Shown in pieces: positions 1 to 10,057 of a stretch of DNA of 64,000 nucleotides (the stretch's first letter is position 1; every line of letters starts with the position of its first letter). The translations under genes and the position numbers were made by a program. The notes below the pieces were generated by a model that was not told where the DNA came from, did no database searches, and saw only the letters and a program-made list of their open reading frames with translations. Origin of the DNA: Petralouisia muris (GTDB lineage: Bacteria; Bacillota; Clostridia; Lachnospirales; Lachnospiraceae); contig NZ_SRYA01000004.1 of assembly GCF_004793545.1 (NCBI RefSeq), positions 1 through 64,000 of the forward strand. Direction: 5' to 3'.

Positions 1-81
1 ATGAATGGGTGTAAAGACATCCGGTATTGTTCTTTTCCTTAAGTTAATGACATTGAGTAAAATCAAGCATTTTAAGTTTAA

Positions 82-2523
82 TCAGCAGGCACTATTTAAA
101 TATGCTGCTTTCAGAGTAATTACGGTAGAACCTGCCGCAGCTTCGTAGCATTCTTTATCCAACAGGCTGTTGTCTACCTTTACTCCGGCAAATTTGGAAA
201 AGTCTCCGCTTCCGATTATAATGAGGGAATGCCTGCTCTCCTTCGTCCAACTGCTGTCTGCCCCAGATAAAATGTAATAAGCCTCTGTATCCGGATTATC
301 TGACGCGTCCGGAATGTTCGGGTCATCCCGCCTATTCTGGTTATCTGGTGTGTCCGGGTTATCCGGCCTATCCTGGTTATCTGGTGTGTCCGGGTTATCC
401 GGGTTGTCTGGGTTATCCGGTATATCCGTGGCATCCGGATTATCCACATAGACTGCGGTAATGCTAACCGCCTCCGCTGGCATAGTAAAGGTAGTTGTAG
501 CGGCATTGCTGTCCCCAAGGATGACTGCACCTTTCTCTACCTTCCAGCCCTTAAACTGCTTTCCTTCTTCCGGGGCATCGGCTGTTATGGTTACGGTCTG
601 CCCCTGCTCATATTCGCCGCTCCCGGTTCCGTTTTGTACGGTTACAGCATACTTCAGCGCCGGAAGGTTAATCGTGTAAGTAAAGGCTGCCACCTCACTG
701 TCCTGCATCCCGTCTTTTACCGCTATTGCCTGAATCGTTGCCGTTACGCTCTCTCCAGGCACTCCTGTGACAGGGATCGCCCCGGTGTATCGGATGCCAG
801 TTGCCTGGTCTGGCGCGGCGCCGTCCGTCGTATAGTAAATCTCTGCATCTTGGGTGGATGAACGCAGAGCCACGCTTTGATTTTCTGCATAGGTTCCCTC
901 TGCCGGGTACGCAGCCGGATTTCCTACAAAACCTGCCGCAAGGACAGTGACCTTTATAGATGCACCCAGACTGATTCCCTCTGGATTGTCTATCTGCTCT
1001 GGCAGGGTTATGGTTCCATGAACCGTAAAGGTCTGCTCCCTACTCAGGATTGACGGATCGTACTGCTCCTGTGTGATTTCATCCATCGCCCATACTGCAG
1101 CCGCTGTTGTCACAGCAGCATCCTCTGTCTCAATAGTGACTGTATCTGGCAGTCCGAAAGCTGCCGCTGTCTTTTCCGTGCCATTGGCAACTCCAGTTAT
1201 GGGGGCTGGTTCAGAAATGCTTAAGAGCTTTGCTTTCGCTGTCTCAAATATAACAGTCCCGCTTAAGCTTCCGTCATTGGGATTCAGCGTAATATCCTCC
1301 ACTATCCTGCTGCCGTCATTTAATTGAATTAATGTAGTTGTATTCAGAACATATCCGTCCGCCGGGACAATGGTAAGCCTCAAGGTATACGTCCTGTTAT
1401 ACCTGCACAGCCGCTTATGGACTGGGTGTCCGCATCCATCCATACTGCTGACACACTTTCCACACCTTCTGTGCTGCATTCTGCTGTAGTATCAAATACC
1501 TGTCCAGCTGCCGGAGCATCCAGTATCACCTGCACGCTGGTAATTTTTTTCGTCTCTTGGATGTCAATTGCAACAGGTTCTGAAGCATAATCCGTTTCCT
1601 TCTGGCCATTTACATCCTCTGCCACAAGATAAATAAAATAATCGGTTCCGCACACCTTTCCCGACAATTCAGCAGGAAGGACAAAGGTTCCCGTGCCGCT
1701 TGCGGAAAAGCTGTCCACATTTAACTCCTCATAGGCAAGCACATTTGCGCCATTGGTATTGCCTGCTGAATATTCCTGATCCAATATCAATACGGATACC
1801 TGTGTGGCGCTGCCTGCTCTGGCGCCGTTAATTATGTAGGGAATCGTTATGGTATCGCCGCTTCTGCCAATATCACCCTCCACTGCAATGTTCATACTGC
1901 TGTCCAGAAGCGTCAGCTTATACTCCGCACCTGTCTGTCCCGCTGTACCTGAAATCACAGATGAAAAAAGTATAGATGACAGATTGAGGTTAAAAGCGGG
2001 GCTCACGCCAACGGTGAAGGTGGGGTTAGGCTCGGAGGTGTAGACAGTCTCAACCGAGATGTGCCCAGACGAGTTAACGTAGCCAACAGCATACGCTATC
2101 TCGTCATCAGCCGACCGCAGCCACCACTGTTTATTGCCTCCTGTTTTGTTCCGAGTTTCACTTTTTGTACGATCATCACCATCATTGTCGTAGTCTTTAT
2201 ATCCATAAGATGTATTAGTTGCTTCCATTGCATCAAGCAGAAAGATTTTCTCTCCTCGAAGGGGTTCAAAAATCAAATGCGGTACACTGTTACCGTCTGT
2301 ATTTGCCGGCGTTGGCTTTATGCTTCTTGCCATGGCATTCTGTTCGATGATAGAAAAATGGTTATAAACAAAAGTACTGTTTAAATAAGTCTTTATTTTA
2401 CTTTGCGCCCACACATTGGTAGTTTCCCCATACCAATTGTTTGGATCATTTCCATACCAAAGTATACTGTCACAGTCAAGGAGCACGGTTGTCCCCGCTT
2501 TGAATCATTCTATTCTTTTTCAT
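82..2523 (-). pseudogene. Broken DUF6273/InlB-like surface protein gene
   Basis: The first half (about 1380-2486) has DUF6273-type features: an LLDCDSILWYG start region, a WWLRSADDE motif and repeated Gly/Asn-rich strands. The second half (82 to about 1400) has a chitobiase C-terminal-like segment (YYTTDGAAPD), an InlB B-repeat-like segment (GTGSGEYEQGQTVTI) and a run of NPDNPDTPD repeats. The halves are in different frames and overlap near 1380-1410, so a frameshift splits the gene. At the 5' end a strong RBS and ATG at 2523 begin MKKNRM, but that frame stops after 15 codons; the DUF6273 frame opens without a signal peptide. The 3' end stops abruptly in a domain that normally continues (VITLKAAYLN, then stop). 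I infer a dead, repeatedly damaged relative of the surface protein at 31041-34190. Confidence 0.75.
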
Positions 2524-2613
2524 GATAACCTCCCCTCCTTTTGGGTGCCTTTATCAGCACAGAAAAGCCCATAGCCTTTTCCGTATCCGTAAGATAAAAA
2601 CGAAAGCTTGCCA

Positions 2614-2827
2614 TTACCATTCCTGAATATTAATCCCCATTCCCCTGCAAACTGCCGCAACTATCGGAATAGCTGCCACTGACAGCAGCGTAGTCAAAGC
2701 CACACCCTTGGACGCCAGATTTGCAAACATATCAAACGCCTGTGAAAACAGCCCCGACAATGAAATATTCCCAAAATACAGAACCTATAATCCCGTAAGT
2801 ACAAATCAATACATTATAAATCAGCAT
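2614..2827 (-). pseudogene. Small hydrophobic ORF, probably frameshifted
   Basis: This occupies the 330-base gap between the AAA-ATPase-like gene and the surface-protein pseudogene. An ATG at 2827 sits behind a very good RBS (AGGAGGAACAA) and opens a 31-codon hydrophobic ORF ending at 2732. A second frame, open from about 2786 to the stop at 2614, encodes a segment with LASKGVALTTLLSVAAIPIV and ends in NIQEW. Together they look like one protein of roughly 70 residues with one or two membrane segments, split by a frameshift. I do not recognise a family. Two independent small ORFs are also possible. Confidence 0.35.
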
Positions 2828-2854
2828 TTGTTCCTCCTGTTACTTAAATTCCAT

Positions 2855-4426
2855 TTACTTCACAAACTTCTCTATCACGCAGGTATGCTTCCTGGTTTCC
2901 TTTTCATAATTCACGCCCACCAGCAGCAGATTTCCCTGATATTCAGACAAACTCCTGCAATACTGTTTTTCCTTTATCTGGGCAATGGCCCCTTCTGCTG
3001 TCTTATCCCACTTCAACTCCACCACAACAGCAGGCTTATCTGGAAATTTCCTGCGGGGAAGGAATACCATATCCGCAAATCCCTTTCCTGTGGGATACTC
3101 CCGATGTACATGGTAGAAATTCCGTGCCGCATAAAGAGCCAGCGAAATCGTATAACTCAAGGCGTTTTCATCGTTATATTGCAAATGGGAAGTCTCAACA
3201 TGAGCCTGTTCTATCCCTTCTGCCACCTGGGACGGCATGTTCTTCCAGATGGCCTGTAACGTTTCAGCAGAATTTTTCAAGGACTTGGACACTTCTCCCC
3301 ACCCAGAAACAGAAACCGCTGTCACATACTCGCCCTGTATTTCATGATTGGGGATAAACACACACTTACTGTCAAAATCATATCCCAGATACCCCAGATG
3401 AATCAGCAGTGTCAGCACATCATCTTTCGTGTGAAACGTAGTCATATCATTACTGAAACTTCCCGTATTCACGGGAATGGATTCTCCTGCCATCATACTT
3501 AATACGTCATCTTTCAGCCCTTCAAAATTCATATCAATATACATCCGCAATGCTTCAAATGTTTCTGTTTGGTTCCAGTAACTGTCACAGACCCCTGATG
3601 TAACTGCCTCCACCACCGATTTAGGGCTGTAAACAGACTCTGCCTGTCCAAAGTGATATCCATCATACCATTCCTTTAATTCAGCCAGGTTCATATGGTA
3701 TTTTTCGCATAAATTTTCCACTTCCGTCTCCGTAAATCCTACAAACTGTGCCAACTGCCTAGGATTCATCATGGAAAATTCCGAAAACATATTCAGCGCA
3801 GAGTGGGTTCCATATTTTTTGATCGGCAAAATTCCTGTTATATAGGCAAGGGCAAGATATTCTTTGTCTTTCATAAAATCCCTTAGGAAATCCAGATACT
3901 TTTCCTGGGCTTTTCGGTTTTCTTTATATTCCCGGAACATATAATCCCACTCGTCAATAATCAAAACAAAAAAACATTTTGTTTTCTGATGGATATCCTG
4001 CATCGTCCGCACCAAATCCGTATCATCAAAATACCGGAAGTCTGGATATTTCTCCAACAAATCCCATAACAGGGATTTTCTTAGCATGGCAAGCATTCCC
4101 TCTATGGATTCCGTCCTGCTTAAAAATTCCTGCATATTAATGAAAATCGTATCATATTGGTTCAGATGTTCCAAGAAACTTTCATCCTCTGCAATTTCCA
4201 ACTTCACAAAAAGTTCTTTCGAGCCGCATCCTCTGCTGTAGTAAGCTGTCAGCATATCCGTTGCCATGGACTTCCCAAAACGGCGGGGCCTGCTGAAACA
4301 GACAAATTTTTGATTTGTACGCATCACTGAATTCGTATATTTTATCAGCCCTGTTTTATCCACATAAATTTTAGAACTCACTGCCTGAAAAAACTTTTCT
4401 TTTCCCGGATTCAAATATATTCCCAT
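2855..4426 (-). CDS. AAA-ATPase-like / PD-(D/E)XK nuclease family protein
   Basis: The 523-residue protein has the architecture of the AAA-ATPase-like plus DUF1703 family, which is very common in gut Bacteroidetes and Clostridia. The N-terminus carries YVDKTGLIKY and SRPRRFGKS (about residues 45-53), a divergent P-loop, followed by LIIDEWDY as the Walker B-like strand. The C-terminus carries VVVELKWDKTAEGAIAQI, a PD-(D/E)XK-type nuclease core. Cellular role is unproven; members are expanded in many genomes and have been discussed as selfish or defence-like genes. The ATG at 4426 is preferred over one nine codons upstream because AGGAAGGAGAAGTAT precedes it. A decayed paralogue lies immediately upstream. 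Confidence 0.85.
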   Translation of the reverse strand: MGIYLNPGKEKFFQAVSSKIYVDKTGLIKYTNSVMRTNQKFVCFSRPRRFGKSMATDMLTAYYSRGCGSKELFVKLEIAEDESFLEHLNQYDTIFINMQEFLSRTESIEGMLAMLRKSLLWDLLEKYPDFRYFDDTDLVRTMQDIHQKTKCFFVLIIDEWDYMFREYKENRKAQEKYLDFLRDFMKDKEYLALAYITGILPIKKYGTHSALNMFSEFSMMNPRQLAQFVGFTETEVENLCEKYHMNLAELKEWYDGYHFGQAESVYSPKSVVEAVTSGVCDSYWNQTETFEALRMYIDMNFEGLKDDVLSMMAGESIPVNTGSFSNDMTTFHTKDDVLTLLIHLGYLGYDFDSKCVFIPNHEIQGEYVTAVSVSGWGEVSKSLKNSAETLQAIWKNMPSQVAEGIEQAHVETSHLQYNDENALSYTISLALYAARNFYHVHREYPTGKGFADMVFLPRRKFPDKPAVVVELKWDKTAEGAIAQIKEKQYCRSLSEYQGNLLLVGVNYEKETRKHTCVIEKFVK

Positions 4427-4449
4427 ATACTTCTCCTTCCTAACCTGGA

Positions 4450-5746
4450 TCAACCAGAAAAATCATTCCGAAAATGAAATGCAATCCCATATTTCAGAAT
4501 CTTTTCCACGCCCGTTTCAAGCAGGATTTCTTCATACTGCTTTTGTCCTATCTGTCTCAATGCCTCCTTACAGCCTGCTTCCAGGTTTCCGTCTCTGGCA
4601 TATTTTACCTCAATCACAATTCCTATCCCCGCATCTTCAATCTCTATCAGGATACCGCTGTAACCGTCCCCGGATTCCTGATTCGACGACACGTCCCATC
4701 CCTAGCATTTTTCCACCTTCTCCGCATCTCCATTTTGCAACGCATCACAGAAGCAGTCCAAAGTCTCGCCGTCTTTTTGAACCGTTTCTTTAAAAAACTC
4801 CATAATCTGCGTGGTAAAGATACTTCGGATTTCCATATTCGAAATTGCCAGGCAAAAACGGCCTCCATCTGTTTTTCCCCTTTGGATCAAATAACCCATA
4901 GTAAATATTTCTTTCGTAATGATTTCCCCGGCAAGCAGACTTTCCACCTCCCGCTTCATTTGCCCGCTGCCTGTCATTTGGATAAACCGCCTTACAGCGT
5001 CATTGCTGCTGGTATTCAGCCAATAGTTCTGGGGCTGCACATCGGGATCTGCCCGCAGGACATCACAATAGTTTATGACATCCCATGGGCAGTATATCTC
5101 TTTATTTCCAAACTGATACCCATCATACCATTCTTTTACGTTTGCATACTTATCAGAAAGCATATAATAATCCAGCAATTCCTTTACTTCCCTGTCTGTA
5201 AACCCAAAATACTCATCAACACGCGCGTCTGCTATGGACAAAACTTTCAGGTTATTCAACCCGGTAAAAATACTCTCTTTTGAAATCCGCATACACCCAG
5301 TCAGCACTGCAAAATGTAAACTGCCATTTGTCTTCAATACCTGTTCAAACATATTCCGAATCAGGAAAACCATCTGGTCATAATAGCCATTATCAAAAGC
5401 TTTCGCCAAAGGAACATCATATTCATCCACCAAAAGAATTACTTTCCTCCCATGATGTTTTTCCAACAGATTTCCCCATGTATTGTTCACATAAAGCAGT
5501 TTCCTTTAAAATCTCCAACCCATCAAAAATCTTCTTCTCCCCATCCAGGCTAAAGTAACTTTTCAGCATATCCATATTCAAAGATTTTCCAAACCGCCTG
5601 GGACGAGTGAAAAGATTCACCTCACCCCAGTTCTTTAGCAAATCCCGAATCAGTCCTGTCTTATCTGTATAATAAAATCCTTCTTTCCTGATTTTCTCAA
5701 AACTTTCAATCCCTACCGGAATCTTCTTTTTTTCCATTTCCACCAA
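4450..5746 (-). pseudogene. Collapsed AAA-ATPase-like / DUF1703 gene
   Basis: Three consecutive minus-strand fragments (5423-5746, 4702-5490, 4450-4692) are the head, middle and tail of one family member. The head has FYYTDKTGLIRDLL and TRPRRFGKSLNMDML; the middle has VILLVDEYDVPLAKAF, GFTDREVKELL and YCPWDVINY; the tail has IGIVIEVKYARDGNLEAG, the nuclease motif. Compared with family members it lacks about 100 residues after CEQYMGK, about 25 near AGEIITKEIF, and about 45 before SSNQESGDG. At least one deletion also shifts the frame. The pattern of several internal deletions suggests an old pseudogene rather than sequencing error. Confidence 0.85.
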
Positions 5747-5893
5747 ATCCCCACGCTCCTTGCCTACCTCATTTTACCACAAACACCCTGGCAAATCTAT
5801 TAGAAATTGCCGAACAGGAAAAGAGTATACAAAAAAGCACTTGAAAGGCTATCCCCCAAATGCTTTCTTAAGCTGTTGATTCATATGTCACTC

Positions 5894-6212
5894 TCACATT
5901 TCCTGTGAAGCAAGAAAAGAGATAGCGCTATGCGCTGCCACATTCCCTTCCCCTACTGCCTTTGTATACGGATAGGGCCTGCCTGTACAATCTCCTGCTG
6001 CAAAACACCCTGGCAGATTTTGCCATCTGGCGGTCAACCACAATATGTCCATTTTCTACTTTAATCCCTGAAACTAATTTTTTGCATTTCTAAGGCAGAA
6101 TACACCGTCAACTTCCTCCACAGCCCCGCTGCGAAGCGTGATAGACGTAACACGTGTTTCTCCTTGGATTTTCACAGGAGCATCCTTGGAAATTGTCACG
6201 TTTCCCTTGTCC
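5894..6212 (-). pseudogene. 3' remnant of TrxB-like NAD(P)/FAD oxidoreductase
   Basis: Reading the minus strand in two frames recovers the end of a thioredoxin-reductase-like flavoprotein. It begins VDKGNVTISKDAPVKIQG, continues VTSITLRSGAVEEVDG and VFCLRNA, then VENGHIVVDRQM, and after a frameshift NLPGCFAAGDCTGRPY and KAVGEGNVAAHSAISFL before the stop at 5894. CFAAGDCTGRPYPYTKAVGEG is the characteristic FAD-binding C-terminal motif of this family. The N-terminal half is missing and a stop or frame slip follows VFCLRNA, so no function remains. The fragment abuts the 3' end of the ORF at 6196-6360, marking a rearrangement junction near 6215. Confidence 0.8.
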
Positions 6213-6360
6213 ACTTTACTCTCAAATTATATGCCCTTATATTCTCCGCAATTTTCGTATAATCCCGTTCAAACAGTTCATCGCTGATTTGTTCATACAA
6301 ACGCTTCCCGGGCTTTATTTGGTGTAAAACCGCATTACGGCTATTTTTCTTTTTATTCAT
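6196..6360 (-). CDS. Short unrecognised ORF truncated by a junction
   Basis: An ATG at 6360 overlaps the region of the upstream stop codon and opens a 54-codon basic ORF containing LHQIKPGKRLYEQISDELF and ERDYTKIAENIRAYNL. No RBS is obvious, so translation would depend on coupling to the upstream lectin-domain gene. Its last residues (KWTRET) are read out of frame from the TrxB-like remnant, so the natural C-terminus has been lost. I cannot assign a family. It may be the stump of the operon's former next gene. Confidence 0.3.
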   Translation of the reverse strand: MNKKKNSRNAVLHQIKPGKRLYEQISDELFERDYTKIAENIRAYNLRVKWTRET

Positions 6361-7489
6361 TAAATTCACAGATATACCCTGTTTTTCCAGGATAATATTG
6401 AGTAATATCAAGCGGTACATCATTAAGCACCCAATTTTCCTGATAGTATATCAGATTTAAATACAATTCCATGTCACCTTCTGACACAAAACTCGGCTCA
6501 TTTGCCATCCAATGATCAGCCGCCCAAGATTGCCCCTGGGGATTTAAAAGTTCGTCTTCTAAACAATTGTCTGCATCCGCCCAATAATATGACTTGTTAT
6601 CCGAATCGCGCCTGCCGCCCAAATAAAAATGAATATTCTGCATATTCTGCTCTTCTATCAATTCAGTTATTTTTTGAAACTCCTCTTCAGAATTAATCCG
6701 CACAAGCATGCCGCCGCGATTGATGCAATCTAAAAAAGCTTCCTCCCAGGTGACATCCGCCTGAATTAATTGATAGCGGTTATTAGAAGCTGCTTCCTTT
6801 TTTTCCTGCTGCTTTATTTCTGTGGTTACCGGATGCAAAGAAATATTCCCGTCAAAATCGGCAGATAATTTTCCTTTTATTTCCACGGTATCTCCAAGAT
6901 ACTCCTCAAGATCAAATCCGTCAAGGGTAAAACTTTCTGTCTCTTCCTTATAGATAATATCTTCCTCTACGTTATATGCGCTAACAGAAGACGCTTTTTG
7001 TAGTTTTAGGATAAAATTCCCATTTTCTTTGTTTACTACTCCAGTTACCTGCACATAGGCATTATCAACACCATTAATATCGGCATCTGCATAAGATGCC
7101 TCTGATTCCTGAGCTCCTTCCTTTTCTGCATCTTCCTTTCCGGAATCTAATTTAAGTTCATCAGACTTTGCAGCATCAGAAGATTCCTGTTGGACAGTTT
7201 CCTGTGCAGCCGACCCTTTTTTTCCAACTGGCAGATTATCCCAAAACAAGAGAAGTAAAACCAAAAGCAGTCCTATGATTACTATTGGAATTACATAAAG
7301 CAATGAATTTAATTTGTTTGGATTATGTTCATTCTGTCCCCGCATTACTTGTCCCCGCACATTTCCTCCCAGCTTCCATTGCTCCTGCATTCCTGAATTT
7401 TGTATCTGTTTCATTAATTTTGAGCCGCACATTTCACAAAACATATTATCGTCTGTATAACGAATCCCGCATTTTGTGCATATCTTCAC
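6353..7489 (-). CDS. Zinc-ribbon, single-pass membrane protein with C-type lectin-like domain
   Basis: The 378-residue protein starts with a zinc ribbon (CTKCG...CEMCG), then a hydrophobic segment at about residues 62-83, an acidic Ser/Glu-rich linker, an OB-like beta region (VQVTGVVNKENGNFIL) and a C-terminal C-type lectin-like domain (WEEAFLDCINRGGMLV, FYLGGRRDS, YICEF). The predicted topology places the zinc ribbon inside and the lectin domain outside. The GTG at 7489 is preferred because AAAGGA lies about 12 bases upstream; the ATG at 7501 sits too close to that RBS. It is the last complete gene of the phospho-signalling operon. Ligand unknown. Confidence 0.75.
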   Translation of the reverse strand: MKICTKCGIRYTDDNMFCEMCGSKLMKQIQNSGMQEQWKLGGNVRGQVMRGQNEHNPNKLNSLLYVIPIVIIGLLLVLLLLFWDNLPVGKKGSAAQETVQQESSDAAKSDELKLDSGKEDAEKEGAQESEASYADADINGVDNAYVQVTGVVNKENGNFILKLQKASSVSAYNVEEDIIYKEETESFTLDGFDLEEYLGDTVEIKGKLSADFDGNISLHPVTTEIKQQEKKEAASNNRYQLIQADVTWEEAFLDCINRGGMLVRINSEEEFQKITELIEEQNMQNIHFYLGGRRDSDNKSYYWADADNCLEDELLNPQGQSWAADHWMANEPSFVSEGDMELYLNLIYYQENWVLNDVPLDITQYYPGKTGYICEFNE

Positions 7490-7626
7490 TTTTACCACCA
7501 TTCCTTTCAAAAACATGCCTGAAAATCATTTCCTATGCTCTCAATTCCACGCTGGAAACAATCTTCAGGCATATATTCTGCAAACAACCATGTTACTTGC
7601 TATTACCTATTTCTTTCATTCCAATT

Positions 7627-8703
7627 TTACATCAGCTCTTCCAAAATCTGTTGCCATGATATGCCACCCATCCCTTTTATCGCTGTCCTCATCAAATCGG
7701 GAAGGTATAATGTCCATGCCTTTGTAAATACAAATACAGCAAGAACTACGAAAAATAGAATTATAATGCTTACCATCAGCACAAAAAAATCCATTTTTTC
7801 AGTGCGGACAAAGGCATACATAGCTGCAAGCATTGCCGTAAATCCCCAGATGTTAATCAGAACAAACAAAGCAATTCCCATTCCCGCTGATAGCTCAAAT
7901 ATGACAATGGACAGTAAAATGGCCGGAACCAGTACTGCACTGCGGATAGCCGCCGCAGAAATCATCTGCGGGAAAGAAACCGGCATCTTTAATGCAAAGT
8001 GCCCTGCCATCAGCATTAGCGCAAGCACACATGCCATCCCTATGGAAAATAACACTGTCACAAGGAAGATTCGGAAATACGGCATACTCAAAACTCCTGC
8101 TACCACATTTCCCAGCCCGGATGAAATTCCCTCCGCCAGGCCAGATGCAGCTTGAATATAACCAGATAATTTTCCTGCAGCAACCATAGCAAAAAACGCG
8201 CTAAATATCCCCTGAAATGCAATCAGCAAAAAAGCTGTTTTCATATCCGCTTCTAAAATCAGGTTCCTCCCTGCCGTTACCGGATTTTTTATCAGGTGCA
8301 GCATTCTTCCAAAGAAATTCTGGGCAAATGCAGAAGCCTGCTCTTTGTATTGCTGGCCGTCAAATTGCTGGTTGGGAAATTGCCGATTCTGGGACATCCG
8401 CTGGTTTTGGAATTGTTGCCCCTGGAATTGTTGCTGATTTTGGAATTGCTGCCCCTGGAACTGCTGCTGGTTTTGGAATTGCTGCCCCTGGGACTGCTGC
8501 TGATTATTATGGTTCAACGGCATTTGCATGTTCTGCTGCACATGCGGATTGCCGGCTTGGGCTTTGGAGGGCTGGTTTCCTCCTGCAGCCGGTTGTTGGC
8601 TGCCGACTTGATTCTCTGTATTTTTCATCCCTGTCTGAAGCTGGCAGGAACAGATCCCTCCTTCCGGAATAGGACGGCCGCATTTCGTACAAAATTTACT
8701 CAT
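7627..8703 (-). CDS. Zinc-ribbon, Gln-rich, multi-pass membrane protein (Yip1-like)
   Basis: The 358-residue protein has an N-terminal zinc ribbon (CTKCGRPIPEGGICSCQ), then a low-complexity Gln/Asn/Phe-rich stretch with repeated QFQNQQQFQGQ units (about residues 55-125), then five or six hydrophobic helices resembling the Yip1/DUF1282 membrane fold. It follows the TcaA-like gene by 12 bases. The DNA repeats at about 8395-8510 encode the Gln-rich linker. Family members are usually annotated only as zinc-ribbon membrane proteins; a role in the membrane complex of this operon is inference from position. Confidence 0.7.
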   Translation of the reverse strand: MSKFCTKCGRPIPEGGICSCQLQTGMKNTENQVGSQQPAAGGNQPSKAQAGNPHVQQNMQMPLNHNNQQQSQGQQFQNQQQFQGQQFQNQQQFQGQQFQNQRMSQNRQFPNQQFDGQQYKEQASAFAQNFFGRMLHLIKNPVTAGRNLILEADMKTAFLLIAFQGIFSAFFAMVAAGKLSGYIQAASGLAEGISSGLGNVVAGVLSMPYFRIFLVTVLFSIGMACVLALMLMAGHFALKMPVSFPQMISAAAIRSAVLVPAILLSIVIFELSAGMGIALFVLINIWGFTAMLAAMYAFVRTEKMDFFVLMVSIIILFFVVLAVFVFTKAWTLYLPDLMRTAIKGMGGISWQQILEELM

Positions 8704-8715
8704 CTTTTTTCTCCT

Positions 8716-10023
8716 TTAGTAGTATAATGTCTGACACCCCAAATTTGTTTGAACCCAATTCCCAGTTTCTTTTCGGAATCCAAACATCCATTCTTCGCTG
8801 CCGTCAGACTGGCTGTTCTTCCAGTCCCCGCTCCAGCTTTCATATTTATATTCCACAATATAGTCCAGGCTGATGTACACAATGCTGTTAGAGGGATCAG
8901 ATTTTCCTTCTATATTCTGGAAAATAATTCTTGTAGGCAGATATTCCCCTTCATTCAGATCAGCCAGAAGATACTCATAATCTTCCTTCGCCTGTTTTCT
9001 CATTTCCTCGTTGGAAAAAAACAAATTTTCTATGGCGCTGAAATTCTTTCCCGCCAAAGCAGCGCTGTAAATCTGCTGCATGTTTTCTCCCGCTTTTTGA
9101 ATTAACATGTCCCGGACTTCTTCCTTTAACCGCACATTTTCCAACCGGTACTGATAATCTCCGTATCCAATCTGAAAGGATTCCGATACATCTTCCATAT
9201 CCTCCATGGTGACTTTTATTTCATGATCTCCGTAAAAAATCTTGGGAACAGAATAGCTGTCCATGGATTTATAAACGTCCCCTTCATATCCTTCTTCTCC
9301 TTCCTGGAGCAAATACTTCTCCCCCAACTCAATTCCATCCAGGCTGACATGCAGTCCTTTGGGAACATAAATACAAAAATCTCTGCATATAAAATCGGAT
9401 GCTTCAACCTTCCATCCTTCCGGCGTCTGATTCATCATAATCAGATAAGAATACTTCTCCGTGTCCCCTTTCAGCCGATAATTTATTTCAAATGTCTTCT
9501 CAAAAGAAGATCCGCTGCTCCCTTGCCCCAAATATTCTTCCAGGCCCAGATTATCCGCAAGCTCATACAAGCTTTTAAGCACATCCGCCCCCTGTTTATC
9601 ATACGGGCTTTCTATCTGGTAGTTGGTGACAATACCCAGTGTATTATTTCTTGCAATTGCCCCTGCGAACATTTTGGCATTGATAAATTCCGAACCTTCT
9701 GCATCCAGTTCAGAGTACCCCTGTTCCCAATCGCCGTTTGCAATATGTACAAAAAAACTTTCAGCTACCCGCTCCGGGCTCCTGTTGCTTTGAATTGCCA
9801 TTGTACTTCCGTAAATACTGACTGCCAACAAAACAGTTTCTGCAATCAGAATCAGCAGCCATTTGGGAATGGGCGTTTTTACCATTGGCTGCGGCGGACT
9901 GGATACGACGCCATAATTTCCCATATCTGTGCCGCAGTTTTCACAAAACCGTGCATCTTCAAAATTTGCTGTTCCACAATTAGGGCATATTTTCTTATTT
10001 GTACTGTTACCTGCTCTTTCCAC
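8716..10023 (-). CDS. Zinc-ribbon TcaA-like membrane protein
   Basis: The 435-residue protein has a zinc ribbon (CPNCG...CENCG), one membrane helix (WLLILIAETVLLAVSIYGS, about residues 54-75) and a long extracytoplasmic region. A segment with VSLDGIELGEKYLL and KIFYGDHEIKVTMEDME resembles the beta-rich repeats of TcaA-type proteins, which are zinc-ribbon membrane proteins linked to cell-wall stress and glycopeptide response in staphylococci. I chose GTG at 10023 because GGGAGG sits eight bases upstream; ATG codons further upstream lack a good RBS. Specific function here is not known. Confidence 0.7.
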   Translation of the reverse strand: MERAGNSTNKKICPNCGTANFEDARFCENCGTDMGNYGVVSSPPQPMVKTPIPKWLLILIAETVLLAVSIYGSTMAIQSNRSPERVAESFFVHIANGDWEQGYSELDAEGSEFINAKMFAGAIARNNTLGIVTNYQIESPYDKQGADVLKSLYELADNLGLEEYLGQGSSGSSFEKTFEINYRLKGDTEKYSYLIMMNQTPEGWKVEASDFICRDFCIYVPKGLHVSLDGIELGEKYLLQEGEEGYEGDVYKSMDSYSVPKIFYGDHEIKVTMEDMEDVSESFQIGYGDYQYRLENVRLKEEVRDMLIQKAGENMQQIYSAALAGKNFSAIENLFFSNEEMRKQAKEDYEYLLADLNEGEYLPTRIIFQNIEGKSDPSNSIVYISLDYIVEYKYESWSGDWKNSQSDGSEEWMFGFRKETGNWVQTNLGCQTLYY

Positions 10024-10057
10024 AAGCTTTTCCTCCCTCATTTCCTGCAAACACTTT

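Noticed and set aside
300-425. Repeated ~12-18 base units resembling a short CRISPR or tandem array
   Set aside because: They encode the NPDNPDTPD linker in frame, vary at codon third positions and have no spacer structure.
4474-5283. 269-codon plus-strand ORF
   Set aside because: It is antisense to the collapsed AAA-ATPase-like gene and has no RBS or recognisable protein motifs.
8395-8510. Tandem repeats resembling a regulatory array
   Set aside because: They encode the Gln-rich linker of the zinc-ribbon membrane protein in frame.
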